Below are positions 25,323 through 33,431 of a stretch of 33,431 nucleotides of DNA, in pieces; the first letter of the stretch is position 1, and each line of letters opens with the position of its first letter. The notes beneath the pieces were generated by a model, which was not told the origin of the DNA, ran no database searches, and saw only the letters and a program-made list of their open reading frames with translations. A program made the translations under genes and the position numbers. The stretch is from RGIG9041 sp045612565 (GTDB lineage: Bacteria > Bacillota > Clostridia > Oscillospirales > QAKW01), in NCBI GenBank assembly GCA_045612565.1, contig JAZKZG010000103.1:1-33431 (forward strand), given 5' to 3'.

Positions 25323-26579
25323 TTATAGTAGAATGTTTAATTCTTTTACAACATTTTCGATGATATAGAATGAACCGCAAACCAGTATAGTTCCTGTTTT
25401 ACCGGCTTTTTTTACCGCATGTGTCACGGCATCGGTTGGGTTTTCATACGCGTGACAATCGGTACAAAACATCTCTGCAATATTTTTCATATCAAATGAT
25501 GAAAGTGCACGTGGACTGTCGGGTTTTAGGCAAATCATTGTTTTTGCAACTGATGCTATTTCGCGTATTGCATATTGATATGCTTTGTCTTTGACCATTC
25601 CGAAAATCACAGTAATATCGCCAACTTTTTTGTCGGTTTTGAGTGTTTTGAGTAGTTGTTCAATACCGTCACGATTGTGTCCTGCATCAACAATAACACG
25701 CGGTTTTTGACTTATTACTTCGTATCTTGCGTGTGCCTTGGCCCTGTTAATTCCTGAAATAATGTGCTTTGAGTCGATTTTTAACACTTCAAGTGCACAA
25801 ATTGCATTTAATGCATTGTAAATTTGATGCTTTCCCAAAAGTGTCATATTAAAGCGCATGCCATTGTAATCAAAAGCATTTTTGTCATCTTTTGATGTAA
25901 GTGTTTTTAAATTCTGTGTGTTTGCAGTGTATAGGGGAGATCCTAAATATTTACACGTATCTTTAAATACCTGTGTTACTTTTTCGGAGTTTTGACAATA
26001 GATAACGCAAGGACAATCAGCTTTGATGATTCCTGCTTTTTCGGTCGCGATTTTTTCTTCTGTTTCGCCCAATATATGCGTGTGGTCAAGTGATATTGAA
26101 CAAATAACGCTGACCTCAGGTTTTTCAATGATGTTTGTAGCATCAAATTTTCCACCGAGTCCAACCTCCAAAACAACATAATCGCAGTTTTGGTCTTTAA
26201 AATATAAAAATCCAATTGCAGTAACAATTTCAAATTCAGTTGGCTTTTCGTTCATTTGTTCTGCAATGTCCATTACAGTTTTTGTGTGCTTTACAAGTTC
26301 GTCTTTTTCAATCATATGACCGTTGATCTCAATTCTCTCCCGAAAATCAAAAACATACGGAGATGTGAACTTACCGACTTTAAAACCTGCATCCTCAAGC
26401 GCACAGGCAATCATAGTGACTGTTGAACCTTTGCCGTTTGTACCTGCTACGTGAATAAATTTAAGGTTATTTTGCGGATTGCCGAGCTTGTTGCAAAGTT
26501 CAGCAATCCGTGAAAGACCTGGTTTTGCAGAAAAATTATTTGTGCCGTGTATAAATTGTAGTGCTTTGTTGTAGTCCAT
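25323..26579 (-). CDS. folC: Bifunctional folylpolyglutamate/dihydrofolate synthase
   Basis: FolC adds glutamate to folates and, in many bacteria, also makes dihydrofolate from dihydropteroate. The 418 residues are a normal Mur-ligase-type length. The P-loop HVAGTNGKGST spans 43-53, followed by the omega-loop segment TSPYVFDFRERIEING and the DHTHILGET region. The C-terminal domain contains VIVDAGHNRDGIEQL. It starts one base after the valS stop without a clear Shine-Dalgarno, so translation is probably coupled to valS. Confidence 0.95.
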   Translation of the reverse strand: MDYNKALQFIHGTNNFSAKPGLSRIAELCNKLGNPQNNLKFIHVAGTNGKGSTVTMIACALEDAGFKVGKFTSPYVFDFRERIEINGHMIEKDELVKHTKTVMDIAEQMNEKPTEFEIVTAIGFLYFKDQNCDYVVLEVGLGGKFDATNIIEKPEVSVICSISLDHTHILGETEEKIATEKAGIIKADCPCVIYCQNSEKVTQVFKDTCKYLGSPLYTANTQNLKTLTSKDDKNAFDYNGMRFNMTLLGKHQIYNALNAICALEVLKIDSKHIISGINRAKAHARYEVISQKPRVIVDAGHNRDGIEQLLKTLKTDKKVGDITVIFGMVKDKAYQYAIREIASVAKTMICLKPDSPRALSSFDMKNIAEMFCTDCHAYENPTDAVTHAVKKAGKTGTILVCGSFYIIENVVKELNILL

Positions 26580-26580
26580 C

Positions 26581-29208
26581 TTAAAGTTTTTCTAACGACT
26601 CGGTAAGTGTTTTTACAAGTGTTTCATACTTAACAAGTTTTTCTTTTTCAGCTTCAATAAGCTTTGCAGGTGCTTTTGCAACAAAGCCTTGGTTTGAAAG
26701 CTTTGAATTGACACGCTTTAATTCGTCGTTTGCGTGTGCAAGTTCTTTTTGAAGTCTTGTGCGTTCTTCATCAAGGTTTACAAGGTCTTCAAACGGAATG
26801 TAAAGGTCGGCTGCAGATGTAACAATCTTAACGGCATTGTTATCATTGCAAATACCAAATTCAACTTCATTTGCACCTGCAAGTTTTACATAGAACATCT
26901 CACTTCCGTTAAATGAGCCATTAACTCTGGGGTTGATGTAAAGTTTTGCCTTTTTGGACATTGGAACATTCATTTCAGCGCGTCTATTACGGATTGCAGT
27001 GATAGATTCCATGATGTTTTCGAGTTTTGTACATTCAGCCTCAAAGCAAAGATTATCACTGTATTTAGGGAAGGGAGCAATCATAATTGATTCATCCTCA
27101 ACAGGCATCGACTGCCAGATTTCCTCGGTGATAAACGGCATAAAGGGATGGAGCATTTTGAGCGTTTCGGTAAATACTGTAACAAGAACCGAAAGAGCAT
27201 TGTTTGCAGTGTCGCCACCCTCATAAAGTCTCGGCTTAACAAGTTCAATGTACCAGTCACAGAAACTATCGTAAATAAAGTCATAAACTTTCTGAAGTGC
27301 AAGACCGATTTCAAACTTATCAAGGTTGTCAGTTACATCTTTTGCAAGTTCATTGAACTTGTGAAGAATCCATTTATCTTCATCAGCAAGAGCAGACATA
27401 TTAATCTTATAATCCTTTGCATCGTCGCTCTGTGCATACATAAGAATAAATCTGGCTGCATTCCATACTTTGTTTGCAAAGTTTCTTGAAGACTCAACTC
27501 TTTCGTTATAAAAACGCATATCATTACCGGGTGCGTTACCTGTAGCAAGAGTAAAGCGGAGAGCATCCGCGCCAAACTGATCGATTATTTCAAGCGGATC
27601 AATACCGTTGCCGAGTGATTTTGACATCTTTCTGCCTTGTGAATCGCGTACAAGACCGTGGATAAGTACGTGCTTAAAAGGTGCTTTTCCTGTGTGTTCA
27701 AGACCTGAGAACATCATTCTTGCAACCCAGAAGAAAATGATATCGTAACCTGTTACAAGTACACTTGTGGGGTAGAAATATTCAAGATCTTTTGTATTTT
27801 CAGGCCAACCGAGTGTTGAAAACGGCCAGAGCGCCGACGAAAACCATGTGTCAAGAACATCCTCTTCCTGACGGATGTTTTTACCGTTACACTTAGGACA
27901 TGTGCAAACATCTGTTTTAGAAATTGTCATTTCTCCGCAGTCGTCGCAGTAGTAAGCAGGGATTCTGTGACCCCACCATAACTGACGTGAAATACACCAG
28001 TCACGAACGTTTTCCATCCAGTTGAGATATGTTTTTTGGAATCTGTCGGGAACAAACTCGGTATCTCTGGTTTTTACAGCATCAATCGCAGCCTTTGCAA
28101 GTGGCTCCATCTTAACAAACCATTGTTTTGAAGCAATCGGCTCAACCGTTGTACCGCAGCGGTAACATTTACCTACGTTGTGTACGTGAGGTTTGATTTT
28201 AACAAGATAACCGCCGTCTTCAAGGTCTTTTACAATCTGTTTTCTTGCTTCGTATCTGTCAAGACCTTCATATTTGCCGCCGTTTTCATTAATTTTGGCG
28301 TTATCATCAAGAACAAGAATTTCCTCGAGTCCGTGACGTTTGCCAACCTCAAAGTCATTGGGGTCGTGGCAGGGAGTGATTTTAACACAACCTGTACCGA
28401 ACTCAATGTCAACGTACTCGTCGGCAACAACGGGAATTTCACGGCCAACAAGCGGTAAAATAAGTGTTTTGCCAACAAGATGTGTGTATCTTTCGTCGTT
28501 GGGGTTTACAGCAACGGCACTGTCTCCAAGCATAGTTTCGGGACGTGTCGTTGCAACCTCAACATATTCGCCCTCGCTGTCTTTAACGGGGTAGCGGATA
28601 TGCCAGAAAAAGCCCTCGTCCTCTGTGTACTCAACTTCAGCGTCAGAAAGTGCGGTTACACATTTAGGACACCAGTTGATAATACGGTTGCCTCTGTAAA
28701 TGAGGTCTTTTTCATAAAGTTTAACAAAAACCTCTTTAACAGCCTTTGAACAGCCTTCATCCATTGTAAATCTTTCGCGGTCCCAGTCACACGATGAACC
28801 GAGTTTTTTGAGCTGATTTACTATTCTGTCACCATAATGCTTTTTCCAGTCCCATACACGCTCCAAAAACTTTTCGCGACCGAGGTCATAGCGTGAAAGA
28901 CCTTCTTCCTCACGAAGCATCTGTTCAACTTTAATTTGTGTTGCAATACCCGCGTGGTCTGTACCGGGAATCCACAAAGCGTTAAAGCCTTGCATTCTTT
29001 TGTATCTTATAAGAATATCCTGCAAAGTTTCATCAAGAGCGTGACCCATATGAAGCTGTCCTGTTACGTTGGGTGGGGGAATAACTATCGTAAACGGCTC
29101 TTTTTTGCTGTCGGGCTCGGCATGGAAATACTTTCTGTCAAGCCACATCTGATATATGTCTTTTTCAAATTGCGCAGGGTTATAAACTTTTTCAAGTTGC
29201 TTTGGCAT
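26581..29208 (-). CDS. valS: Valyl-tRNA synthetase
   Basis: ValS is a class I synthetase that charges tRNA-Val and edits mischarged threonine. The ATG at 29208 behind AAGGAG gives 875 residues starting MPKQLEKVYNPAQFEKDIY. The HIGH-type motif is HMGH at 53-56 and KMSKS is at 527-531. The CP1 editing domain (VATTRPETMLGDSAVAVNP), CxxC zinc-binding pairs, the anticodon-binding region and the C-terminal coiled-coil arm (about 810-875) are all visible. A T-box leader precedes it, and folC follows. Confidence 0.97.
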   Translation of the reverse strand: MPKQLEKVYNPAQFEKDIYQMWLDRKYFHAEPDSKKEPFTIVIPPPNVTGQLHMGHALDETLQDILIRYKRMQGFNALWIPGTDHAGIATQIKVEQMLREEEGLSRYDLGREKFLERVWDWKKHYGDRIVNQLKKLGSSCDWDRERFTMDEGCSKAVKEVFVKLYEKDLIYRGNRIINWCPKCVTALSDAEVEYTEDEGFFWHIRYPVKDSEGEYVEVATTRPETMLGDSAVAVNPNDERYTHLVGKTLILPLVGREIPVVADEYVDIEFGTGCVKITPCHDPNDFEVGKRHGLEEILVLDDNAKINENGGKYEGLDRYEARKQIVKDLEDGGYLVKIKPHVHNVGKCYRCGTTVEPIASKQWFVKMEPLAKAAIDAVKTRDTEFVPDRFQKTYLNWMENVRDWCISRQLWWGHRIPAYYCDDCGEMTISKTDVCTCPKCNGKNIRQEEDVLDTWFSSALWPFSTLGWPENTKDLEYFYPTSVLVTGYDIIFFWVARMMFSGLEHTGKAPFKHVLIHGLVRDSQGRKMSKSLGNGIDPLEIIDQFGADALRFTLATGNAPGNDMRFYNERVESSRNFANKVWNAARFILMYAQSDDAKDYKINMSALADEDKWILHKFNELAKDVTDNLDKFEIGLALQKVYDFIYDSFCDWYIELVKPRLYEGGDTANNALSVLVTVFTETLKMLHPFMPFITEEIWQSMPVEDESIMIAPFPKYSDNLCFEAECTKLENIMESITAIRNRRAEMNVPMSKKAKLYINPRVNGSFNGSEMFYVKLAGANEVEFGICNDNNAVKIVTSAADLYIPFEDLVNLDEERTRLQKELAHANDELKRVNSKLSNQGFVAKAPAKLIEAEKEKLVKYETLVKTLTESLEKL

Positions 29209-29238
29209 TTTTCTTTTCTCCTTAATATAAAATAAAAA

Positions 29239-29261
29239 GCTCGTCTCATAATGAGACGAGC
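29239..29261 (-). terminator. Regulated terminator of the valS T-box
   Basis: GCTCGTCTCA pairs with TGAGACGAGC around a 3-nt loop and is followed in the - direction by TTTTTATTTT. It lies directly downstream of the T-box core, as expected for the tRNA-controlled terminator. Confidence 0.9.
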
Positions 29262-29461
29262 ATAATATACCCGTGGTACCACTCAAATTGCAATCGGAAG
29301 ATTGCCACTTAAAAGCTTTAACGCAGCATATACGGGGAGAGTCTACTCAAATTTCTTTCTCCCGATTCAAAAGCTACAATACAAAATCACAGTTTACGGC
29401 TTACACCAACCGCCGATTCTCTTGAAAACGTTTTCTTGTACCCTCTTTATCATTATCATTA
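29239..29461 (-). ncRNA. T-box riboswitch leader of valS
   Basis: T-box leaders sense uncharged tRNA and open a terminator. In the - direction this leader has a Stem I with the AGAGAA and GGTTGGTG motifs. A candidate specifier GTA (29377-29375, codon GUA, valine) precedes GCTTTTGAA. The T-box core GAGTGGTACCACGGG (29284-29270) follows, and then a terminator hairpin. The GUA specifier agrees with the downstream valS. The boundaries are estimates. Confidence 0.9.
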
Positions 29462-29467
29462 TCAATA

Positions 29468-29496
29468 ATTATATTATTCAATATGTTATTTGTCAA
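29468..29496 (-). promoter_or_regulatory. Sigma-A promoter of valS
   Basis: TTGACA (29496-29491), 17 nt, then TATAAT (29473-29468): a full consensus match on the - strand. The -35 lies inside the last codons of the upstream lysR gene. Confidence 0.9.
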
Positions 29497-30445
29497 TAAT
29501 CTTTTGATTATTGTTTTCTATGCTAAATTCAATGAACTTTTTACAAGCAATAGAAAGGTATCGGTCATTCTTATTATAAAAATATATTTTACGATATACA
29601 TCATTGTCTGTAGGTGTGTAATAGTAAACAGGTTGCTTGACATTAGTGTTTTTGATGAGTGTATCACTTACAAATGAAATTCCCATGCCTGTAAGCGTAA
29701 CATTAAAAGCAGTAACCTGCTGGTCAAGGAAAAAGGCAATGTCGGGTGAAATATTGTGATTTTTAAATATATTTAATGCGCGTTTTCCTGTGTCGTTTTC
29801 ACGATTCAAAAGAATAAACGTTTCATCTTTAAATTGTTCGATATCCACTTTTAATTGCTTTTTTAAATGCTTATCGTTTTGAATATCTTTTGCAGATAAC
29901 CTGAAATCTTTCAACCTTTCATTTATTTCAAGTTGTTCGGGAACGGCAAGTATCATACATTCAGTAATGTATTCGGTTGGATGAATGTCATCTTCATTAA
30001 TTACTGTGTTGTCAATTATTATGTCGAGCTCACTGTTGTTTATTTTATTAATGAGATCTTTAGTGTTGCCCTCGCTTATTTCAAATTTTACTTTGGGAAA
30101 CTTCTGGTTGAATTCCGATATCATTTTAGGAAGCATAAACGAAGAAAAAAGGCTGCTGCCTCCTATACGTATTGTACCTGTGGCAAGTCCTGCGGTATCT
30201 AAAACGTATTTTTCAAAATCACGTTCGCTCTTTTCAAATTCTAAAGCATACTTGACGTATTCTTTGCCGGCGTCAGTAAGTGTAATGGGAATTGTTGATC
30301 TGTTAAAAATGGGCATAGCCAGCTTCGCTTCAAGCCGTTTTATTGTCGCACTTAAAGAGGGTTGAGAAATATATAATTTTTCTGCTGCTTTTGAAAAACT
30401 GCCTTCTCTATAAATCGCAAGTACGTATTCTTTGTTTTTAAACAT
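29486..30445 (-). CDS. LysR-family transcriptional regulator, probably of aspA
   Basis: This is a 319-residue LysR-type regulator. The N-terminal winged helix-turn-helix is clear: REGSFSKAAEKLYISQPSLSATIKRLEAKLAMPIFNR (about 13-50). The C-terminal effector-binding domain begins near residue 90 with TGTIRIGGSSLFSSFMLPKMISEF. GGAG precedes the ATG. It is divergent from the aspartase gene, and LysR-type regulators usually control the divergent neighbour and themselves. The effector is unknown; aspartate or a related dicarboxylate is only a guess. Confidence 0.9.
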   Translation of the reverse strand: MFKNKEYVLAIYREGSFSKAAEKLYISQPSLSATIKRLEAKLAMPIFNRSTIPITLTDAGKEYVKYALEFEKSERDFEKYVLDTAGLATGTIRIGGSSLFSSFMLPKMISEFNQKFPKVKFEISEGNTKDLINKINNSELDIIIDNTVINEDDIHPTEYITECMILAVPEQLEINERLKDFRLSAKDIQNDKHLKKQLKVDIEQFKDETFILLNRENDTGKRALNIFKNHNISPDIAFFLDQQVTAFNVTLTGMGISFVSDTLIKNTNVKQPVYYYTPTDNDVYRKIYFYNKNDRYLSIACKKFIEFSIENNNQKIIDK

Positions 30446-30487
30446 ATTATAACTCCAAAATTATAGTTTTTATATTTTAATATGTAT

Positions 30488-30519
30488 TTGATTATATTAT
30501 AACCCTCTGCTATAATCAA
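30488..30519. promoter_or_regulatory. Superimposed face-to-face promoters of lysR and aspA
   Basis: On the + strand TTGATT (30488-30493) and TATAAT (30511-30516) are 17 nt apart. On the - strand TTGATT (30519-30514) and TATAAT (30496-30491) are also 17 nt apart. Each -10 overlaps the other -35. The whole is a dyad with 9-bp arms TTGATTATA and TATAATCAA. An inner dyad ATTATA-N9-TATAAT (30496-30516) fits a LysR-type T-N11-A site. Confidence 0.75.
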
Positions 30520-30540
30520 GACCGAAACGGAGGAATTAGA

Positions 30541-31920
30541 ATGATAAATTATAGAGAAGAAAAAGATTCGATAGGAACAAAGCAGGTTCCCACAGATGCA
30601 TATTACGGTGTGCAGACACTTCGCGCTGCTGAAAACTTCAGAATTACGAGGTCGAAATGCCATCCCGAATTGATAAAAGCCATTGTTGAAATAAAAATGG
30701 CGGCAGCAATTGTAAATCGTGACGCGGGTGTTGTAGAACAAAGCGTTGCAGACGCAATGGTAAAAGCGTGCGAAGAAATACTCGAAGGAAAGTTTGTTGA
30801 AAACTTTATTGTCGATGAATTTCAGGGTGGAGCGGGCACTTCACTTAATATGAATGCCAACGAGGTTGTTGCAAACCGCGCAATTGAGCTTTTAGGCGGT
30901 CAGAAGGGTGATTATACCATTGTCCATCCAAATGACCACGTAAACTGTGGCCAGTCAACAAACGACGTGTACCCGAGCGCAGGCAAGATTGCAACTATCC
31001 GTCTCTTGAAAAATGCAATTGTAGCATTACATGATTTGAAAACGGCATTTTCAAAAAAAGCTGAAGAATTCAGTGATGTAATTAAAATGGGACGAACTGA
31101 AATGCAGGATGCCGTTCCGATAAGCTTCGGTCAATTATTCAATGCATATGCTTCCGCTATTGCACGTGATATTGAACGCTTTAAAAAAGCGATAAACGAG
31201 CTTTCGGTGCTCAACCTCGGAGGTACGGCAATTGGTACGGGCATAAACGCCGACGCGACTTACATTAAAAACATTGTTCCTGCCACATCAAAAATTACTG
31301 GGCTCAGACTCGCTCAGGCAACTGACCTTGTTGATGCAACGCAAAACCTTGATGTTTTTGTTTACGTTTCGGGAATTGTAAAAGCTTGCGCAACTACAGT
31401 TTCAAAAATTTCAAACGATATACGTCTTATGTCATCAGGTCCACGTACAGGCTTTAATGAGATTAATATTCCTGCCAAACAAAACGGTTCTTCTATTATG
31501 CCCGGTAAGATAAATCCCGTTATTCCCGAAGTTATGAATCAGATTGCATTTAACGTGATGGGTAATGATACAACGATTACACTTGCAGCCGAAGGCGGTC
31601 AGCTTGAGTTAAACGCTTTTGAACCGGTTATTTTCTATTGTCTTTTTGAGTCGCTTGATACACTTACTAATGGTATAAGTGGGTTTGTATCCGGATGCAT
31701 AAACGGTATTACTGTTAATACAGATAAATGCCGTGACGATGTTGATAGCAGTATTGGTATAGTTACAGCACTCTGCCCAAGCATAGGATATACAGAGGCA
31801 GCTCGTATTGCCAAAAAGGCCTTGAAAGAGGGCAAAAACATACGTGATTTGCTGATTGAACAACAACTTTTATCGAAGGATGAGATTGAAGAAATATTAG
31901 ATCCTTATCAAATGATATAA
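30541..31920 (+). CDS. aspA: Aspartate ammonia-lyase
   Basis: Aspartase reversibly converts L-aspartate to fumarate and ammonia. The 459-residue length fits. Family blocks in order are KDSIGTKQVPTDAYYGVQTLRA, GGAGTSLNMNANEV, HPNDHVNCGQSTND, KMGRTEMQDAVP and the SS-loop signature GSSIMPGKINP, with likely catalytic base S318. The HPNDHVN and QDAVP variants resemble aspartases more than fumarase C, but fumarase cannot be wholly excluded by reading alone. CGGAGGAA precedes the ATG. Its own promoter overlaps that of the divergent lysR gene. Confidence 0.9.
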   Translation: MINYREEKDSIGTKQVPTDAYYGVQTLRAAENFRITRSKCHPELIKAIVEIKMAAAIVNRDAGVVEQSVADAMVKACEEILEGKFVENFIVDEFQGGAGTSLNMNANEVVANRAIELLGGQKGDYTIVHPNDHVNCGQSTNDVYPSAGKIATIRLLKNAIVALHDLKTAFSKKAEEFSDVIKMGRTEMQDAVPISFGQLFNAYASAIARDIERFKKAINELSVLNLGGTAIGTGINADATYIKNIVPATSKITGLRLAQATDLVDATQNLDVFVYVSGIVKACATTVSKISNDIRLMSSGPRTGFNEINIPAKQNGSSIMPGKINPVIPEVMNQIAFNVMGNDTTITLAAEGGQLELNAFEPVIFYCLFESLDTLTNGISGFVSGCINGITVNTDKCRDDVDSSIGIVTALCPSIGYTEAARIAKKALKEGKNIRDLLIEQQLLSKDEIEEILDPYQMI

Positions 31921-31921
31921 T

Positions 31922-31949
31922 AAAAGCAGGTGATTTTTCACCTGCTTTT
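31922..31949. terminator. Bidirectional terminator between aspA and ttcA
   Basis: AAAAGCAGGTGA (31922-31933) pairs with TCACCTGCTTTT (31938-31949) around a TTTT loop, with T runs on both strands. It lies between the convergent stop codons. Confidence 0.9.
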
Positions 31950-31955
31950 TTATAG

Positions 31956-32660
31956 TTACCAACCGTCAATGCCCGAACGGGAAAGTGCACTGAATACACT
32001 TTTTTTAATATTAGGAAAATTCTCGCTCAGTTTATGTATGAGCTGTTTTGTGTCTTCACGCTTTGTATTTCCGTCGGCAGGGCAGGGGTTTTTCATAACG
32101 GGTATATTAAGACGGTTTACTGCTCCCTTGATATCGCGCTCGTTAAGATAAATCATAGGTCTTATAACCGTAACATTTTTTCGCGAAAGATAAGTGACAG
32201 GCTGAAAGCAACCGATTCTGCTTTCGTAAGTGAGATTCATAAAAAACGTTTCCACAGCGTCGTCCATATGATGCCCGAGCGCAATTTTTTTAGCACCCAT
32301 CTCAAGTGCGAGGTCGTGTATAACTCCGCGACGCATTTTTGCACAAAGCGCACATGGGTTGCTTTCGTTTCTGTATTCAAATATTATTTTTGATATTTCG
32401 GTGTGCTTTACTTTAAATTCAACACCCAGACTGTCGCAAAATTGTTTCAGACCATCAATGTCAATGTTTCCAAAACCGAGGTCAACAAACAAAGCGCATA
32501 CGCTGAAGTTTTTTGGGTGAAATCTGCTGAGTGATACAAGTGCGGCAAGCATAAGCATAGAGTCTTTTCCGCCTGACAGAGCAACAGCAATCTTTTCATT
32601 TTGTTCTATCATATTATAATCATCAATGGCTTTTCTGATTCTACTCATTGTTTGTTGCAA
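31956..32660 (-). CDS. TtcA-family tRNA 2-thiolation enzyme (PP-loop ATPase)
   Basis: TtcA-type enzymes thiolate tRNA cytidine 32 using a PP-loop and an iron-sulfur cluster. The PP-loop SGGKDS is at 29-34, with the cysteine pair in NPCALCAKMRRG and a third cysteine in KNPCPADGNTKRED. LGHHMDDAVETFFMNL is also typical. The TTG at 32660 was chosen because AGAGGTGA lies a proper 6-7 nt before it; a GTG nine bases upstream is within that site, and the next ATG is too far. Specificity is by family; other TtcA/TtuA relatives are possible. Confidence 0.85.
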   Translation of the reverse strand: MQQTMSRIRKAIDDYNMIEQNEKIAVALSGGKDSMLMLAALVSLSRFHPKNFSVCALFVDLGFGNIDIDGLKQFCDSLGVEFKVKHTEISKIIFEYRNESNPCALCAKMRRGVIHDLALEMGAKKIALGHHMDDAVETFFMNLTYESRIGCFQPVTYLSRKNVTVIRPMIYLNERDIKGAVNRLNIPVMKNPCPADGNTKREDTKQLIHKLSENFPNIKKSVFSALSRSGIDGW

Positions 32661-32678
32661 AAAAATCACCTCTTATCT

Positions 32679-32707
32679 ATTTTAAATACAATTGCTTTTT
32701 ATGTCAA
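32679..32707 (-). promoter_or_regulatory. Predicted sigma-A promoter of ttcA
   Basis: TTGACA (32707-32702) and TAAAAT (32684-32679) are 17 nt apart on the - strand. The start codon is about 19 nt beyond the -10, giving a very short leader. Confidence 0.7.
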
Positions 32708-32804
32708 TATTAAAAATGACAAGTGAGTATTTAAAAGAAAAAACGAGAAAAAAAGAGATTTTAAAAGAAAGTAAAGCATAGTTTAATTTTTTTGAAAAAG
32801 TGTA

Positions 32805-32833
32805 TTGACAAAACAACTGACCTATACTATAAT
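32805..32833 (+). promoter_or_regulatory. Sigma-A promoter of rplM-rpsI
   Basis: TTGACA (32805-32810), 17 nt, then TATAAT (32828-32833) match the consensus fully. An A-rich tract (about 32740-32800) upstream could act as an UP element. The leader before rplM is only about 30 nt. Confidence 0.92.
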
Positions 32834-32868
32834 GTTGCAGGTAAAATAAAAACGGAGGAATTTGTACT

Positions 32869-33297
32869 ATGTCAACATTTATGAAAAATCCTCAGGACGT
32901 AAACAGAAAGTGGTACATTGTAGATGCAGAAAACAAACCGCTCGGTAAGGTTGCTGCACAAGTTGCAATGATCCTTATGGGTAAACATCGTCCTGACTAC
33001 ACACCCCACGTTGATGGCGGTGACTGCGTTATCGTAACAAACGCTGCAAAAATCGTTCTTACAGGCAAAAAAGCTTCAGACAAGTTTTACAGACATCATA
33101 CAGGCCATATCGGCGGTCTTAAAGAAGTTTCATATGGCGAACTTCTTGCAACAAACCCCGAAAAGCTTGTTAAAATTGCTGTAAAAGGTATGCTTCCCAA
33201 AAACAAGATTGCTGCTCTTGCTCTTACAAGACTTAGAGTTTCAGCAAATGGTGAGCATGAACAACAGGCTCAAAAGCCCGAAGTATTTGTAAAGTAA
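32869..33297 (+). CDS. rplM: 50S ribosomal protein L13
   Basis: L13 is an early-binding protein of the large ribosomal subunit. The 142 residues are full length and show the family text NRKWYIVDAENKPLGKVA, ILMGKHRPDYTPHVDGGDCVIV and VKGMLPKNKIA. ACGGAGGAA precedes the ATG. It forms the universal rplM-rpsI operon with the gene that follows 13 nt downstream. Codon use is typical of a highly expressed gene. Confidence 0.98.
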   Translation: MSTFMKNPQDVNRKWYIVDAENKPLGKVAAQVAMILMGKHRPDYTPHVDGGDCVIVTNAAKIVLTGKKASDKFYRHHTGHIGGLKEVSYGELLATNPEKLVKIAVKGMLPKNKIAALALTRLRVSANGEHEQQAQKPEVFVK

Positions 33298-33310
33298 GGA
33301 GGTTTTACTA

Positions 33311-33431
33311 ATGTATAATAATGATGCTTATTTTTACGGTACAGGCAGAAGAAAATCATCTGTTGCAAGAGTAAGACTTCTTCCCGGTACAGGCGTAATC
33401 ACAATCAATGGTAGAGATATCGACGATTATT
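33311..33431 (+). CDS. rpsI: 30S ribosomal protein S9, cut by the window end
   Basis: The first 40 codons of S9 are present after AAGGAGG. The N-terminal family text YFYGTGRRKSSVARVRLLPG is clear. The rest of the gene lies beyond the window, so this is truncated by sampling, not by mutation. Confidence 0.96.
   Translation, partial: MYNNDAYFYGTGRRKSSVARVRLLPGTGVITINGRDIDDY

Noticed and set aside
29302..29499. A short + strand open frame between valS and lysR
   Set aside because: The region is explained by the valS T-box leader and promoter on the opposite strand.
32702..32721. TGTCA...TGACA dyad upstream of ttcA as an operator
   Set aside because: The arms are only 5 bp, and one coincides with the ttcA -35 box; this is easily chance in AT-rich DNA.
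32834..32868. An L13 autoregulatory leader before rplM
   Set aside because: The leader downstream of the promoter is only about 30 nt with no hairpin, too short for the known L13 leader structure.

Overview
The window is a gene-dense, AT-rich chromosomal segment from an endospore-forming member of the Clostridia (Firmicutes/Bacillota). The evidence is the spore gene set (a GerA-type germination operon, a GerW/YtfJ-like protein, YabP, YabQ, SpoIIAA, SpoIIAB, SigF), together with DivIC, ScpA/ScpB, a long-form HPF, PcrA, a valyl-tRNA synthetase T-box, a CIRCE element and strong AGGAGG-type ribosome binding sites. The family or genus cannot be fixed from sequence reading alone. No IS element, phage gene, CRISPR array, tRNA or rRNA was seen. 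The content looks like core genome rather than an accessory island.

Layout. (1) 2-2801, + strand: a 5'-truncated gerA followed by short, divergent gerC-like and gerB-like genes. (2) 2859-14477, + strand: a tightly packed run, many genes overlapping, of lon, engB, an M50 protease, scpA, scpB, a DUF2953 protein, a gerW-like gene, a D-Ala-D-Ala carboxypeptidase, rluB, two small lipoproteins, and a 927-residue fusion of a GHL10 (DigH/YngK-type) glycosidase with an Amidase_3 domain. (3) ackA with its own promoter, sharing a bidirectional terminator with convergent pcrA. (4) Two genes of unknown function on the + strand (18196-19282), convergent with hpf. (5) 20005-25257, - strand: yabP-yabQ-divIC, clpB, and spoIIAA-spoIIAB-sigF, preceded by folC and valS with its T-box. 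(6) A lysR-type regulator divergent from aspA, separated by two superimposed promoters. (7) ttcA divergent from rplM-rpsI, with rpsI cut by the window end.

How the genes fit together. Three themes recur: envelope and peptidoglycan work (carboxypeptidase, GHL10-amidase, DivIC), sporulation and germination (ger operon, GerW, YabP/Q, SpoIIA/SigF), and protein quality control and translation (Lon, ClpB, HPF, ValS, RluB, TtcA, L13/S9). Regulatory elements supported directly by sequence are a perfect CIRCE upstream of clpB, a T-box with a candidate GUA (valine) specifier upstream of valS, sigma-A-type promoters for valS, rplM, ttcA, ackA and lysR/aspA, and several paired terminators. No wholly new system stands out. 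The items most worth checking are the GHL10-amidase fusion, the face-to-face lysR/aspA promoters, the hairpins overlapping ribosome binding sites before the carboxypeptidase gene and yabP, and the 197-nt yabQ/divIC overlap.
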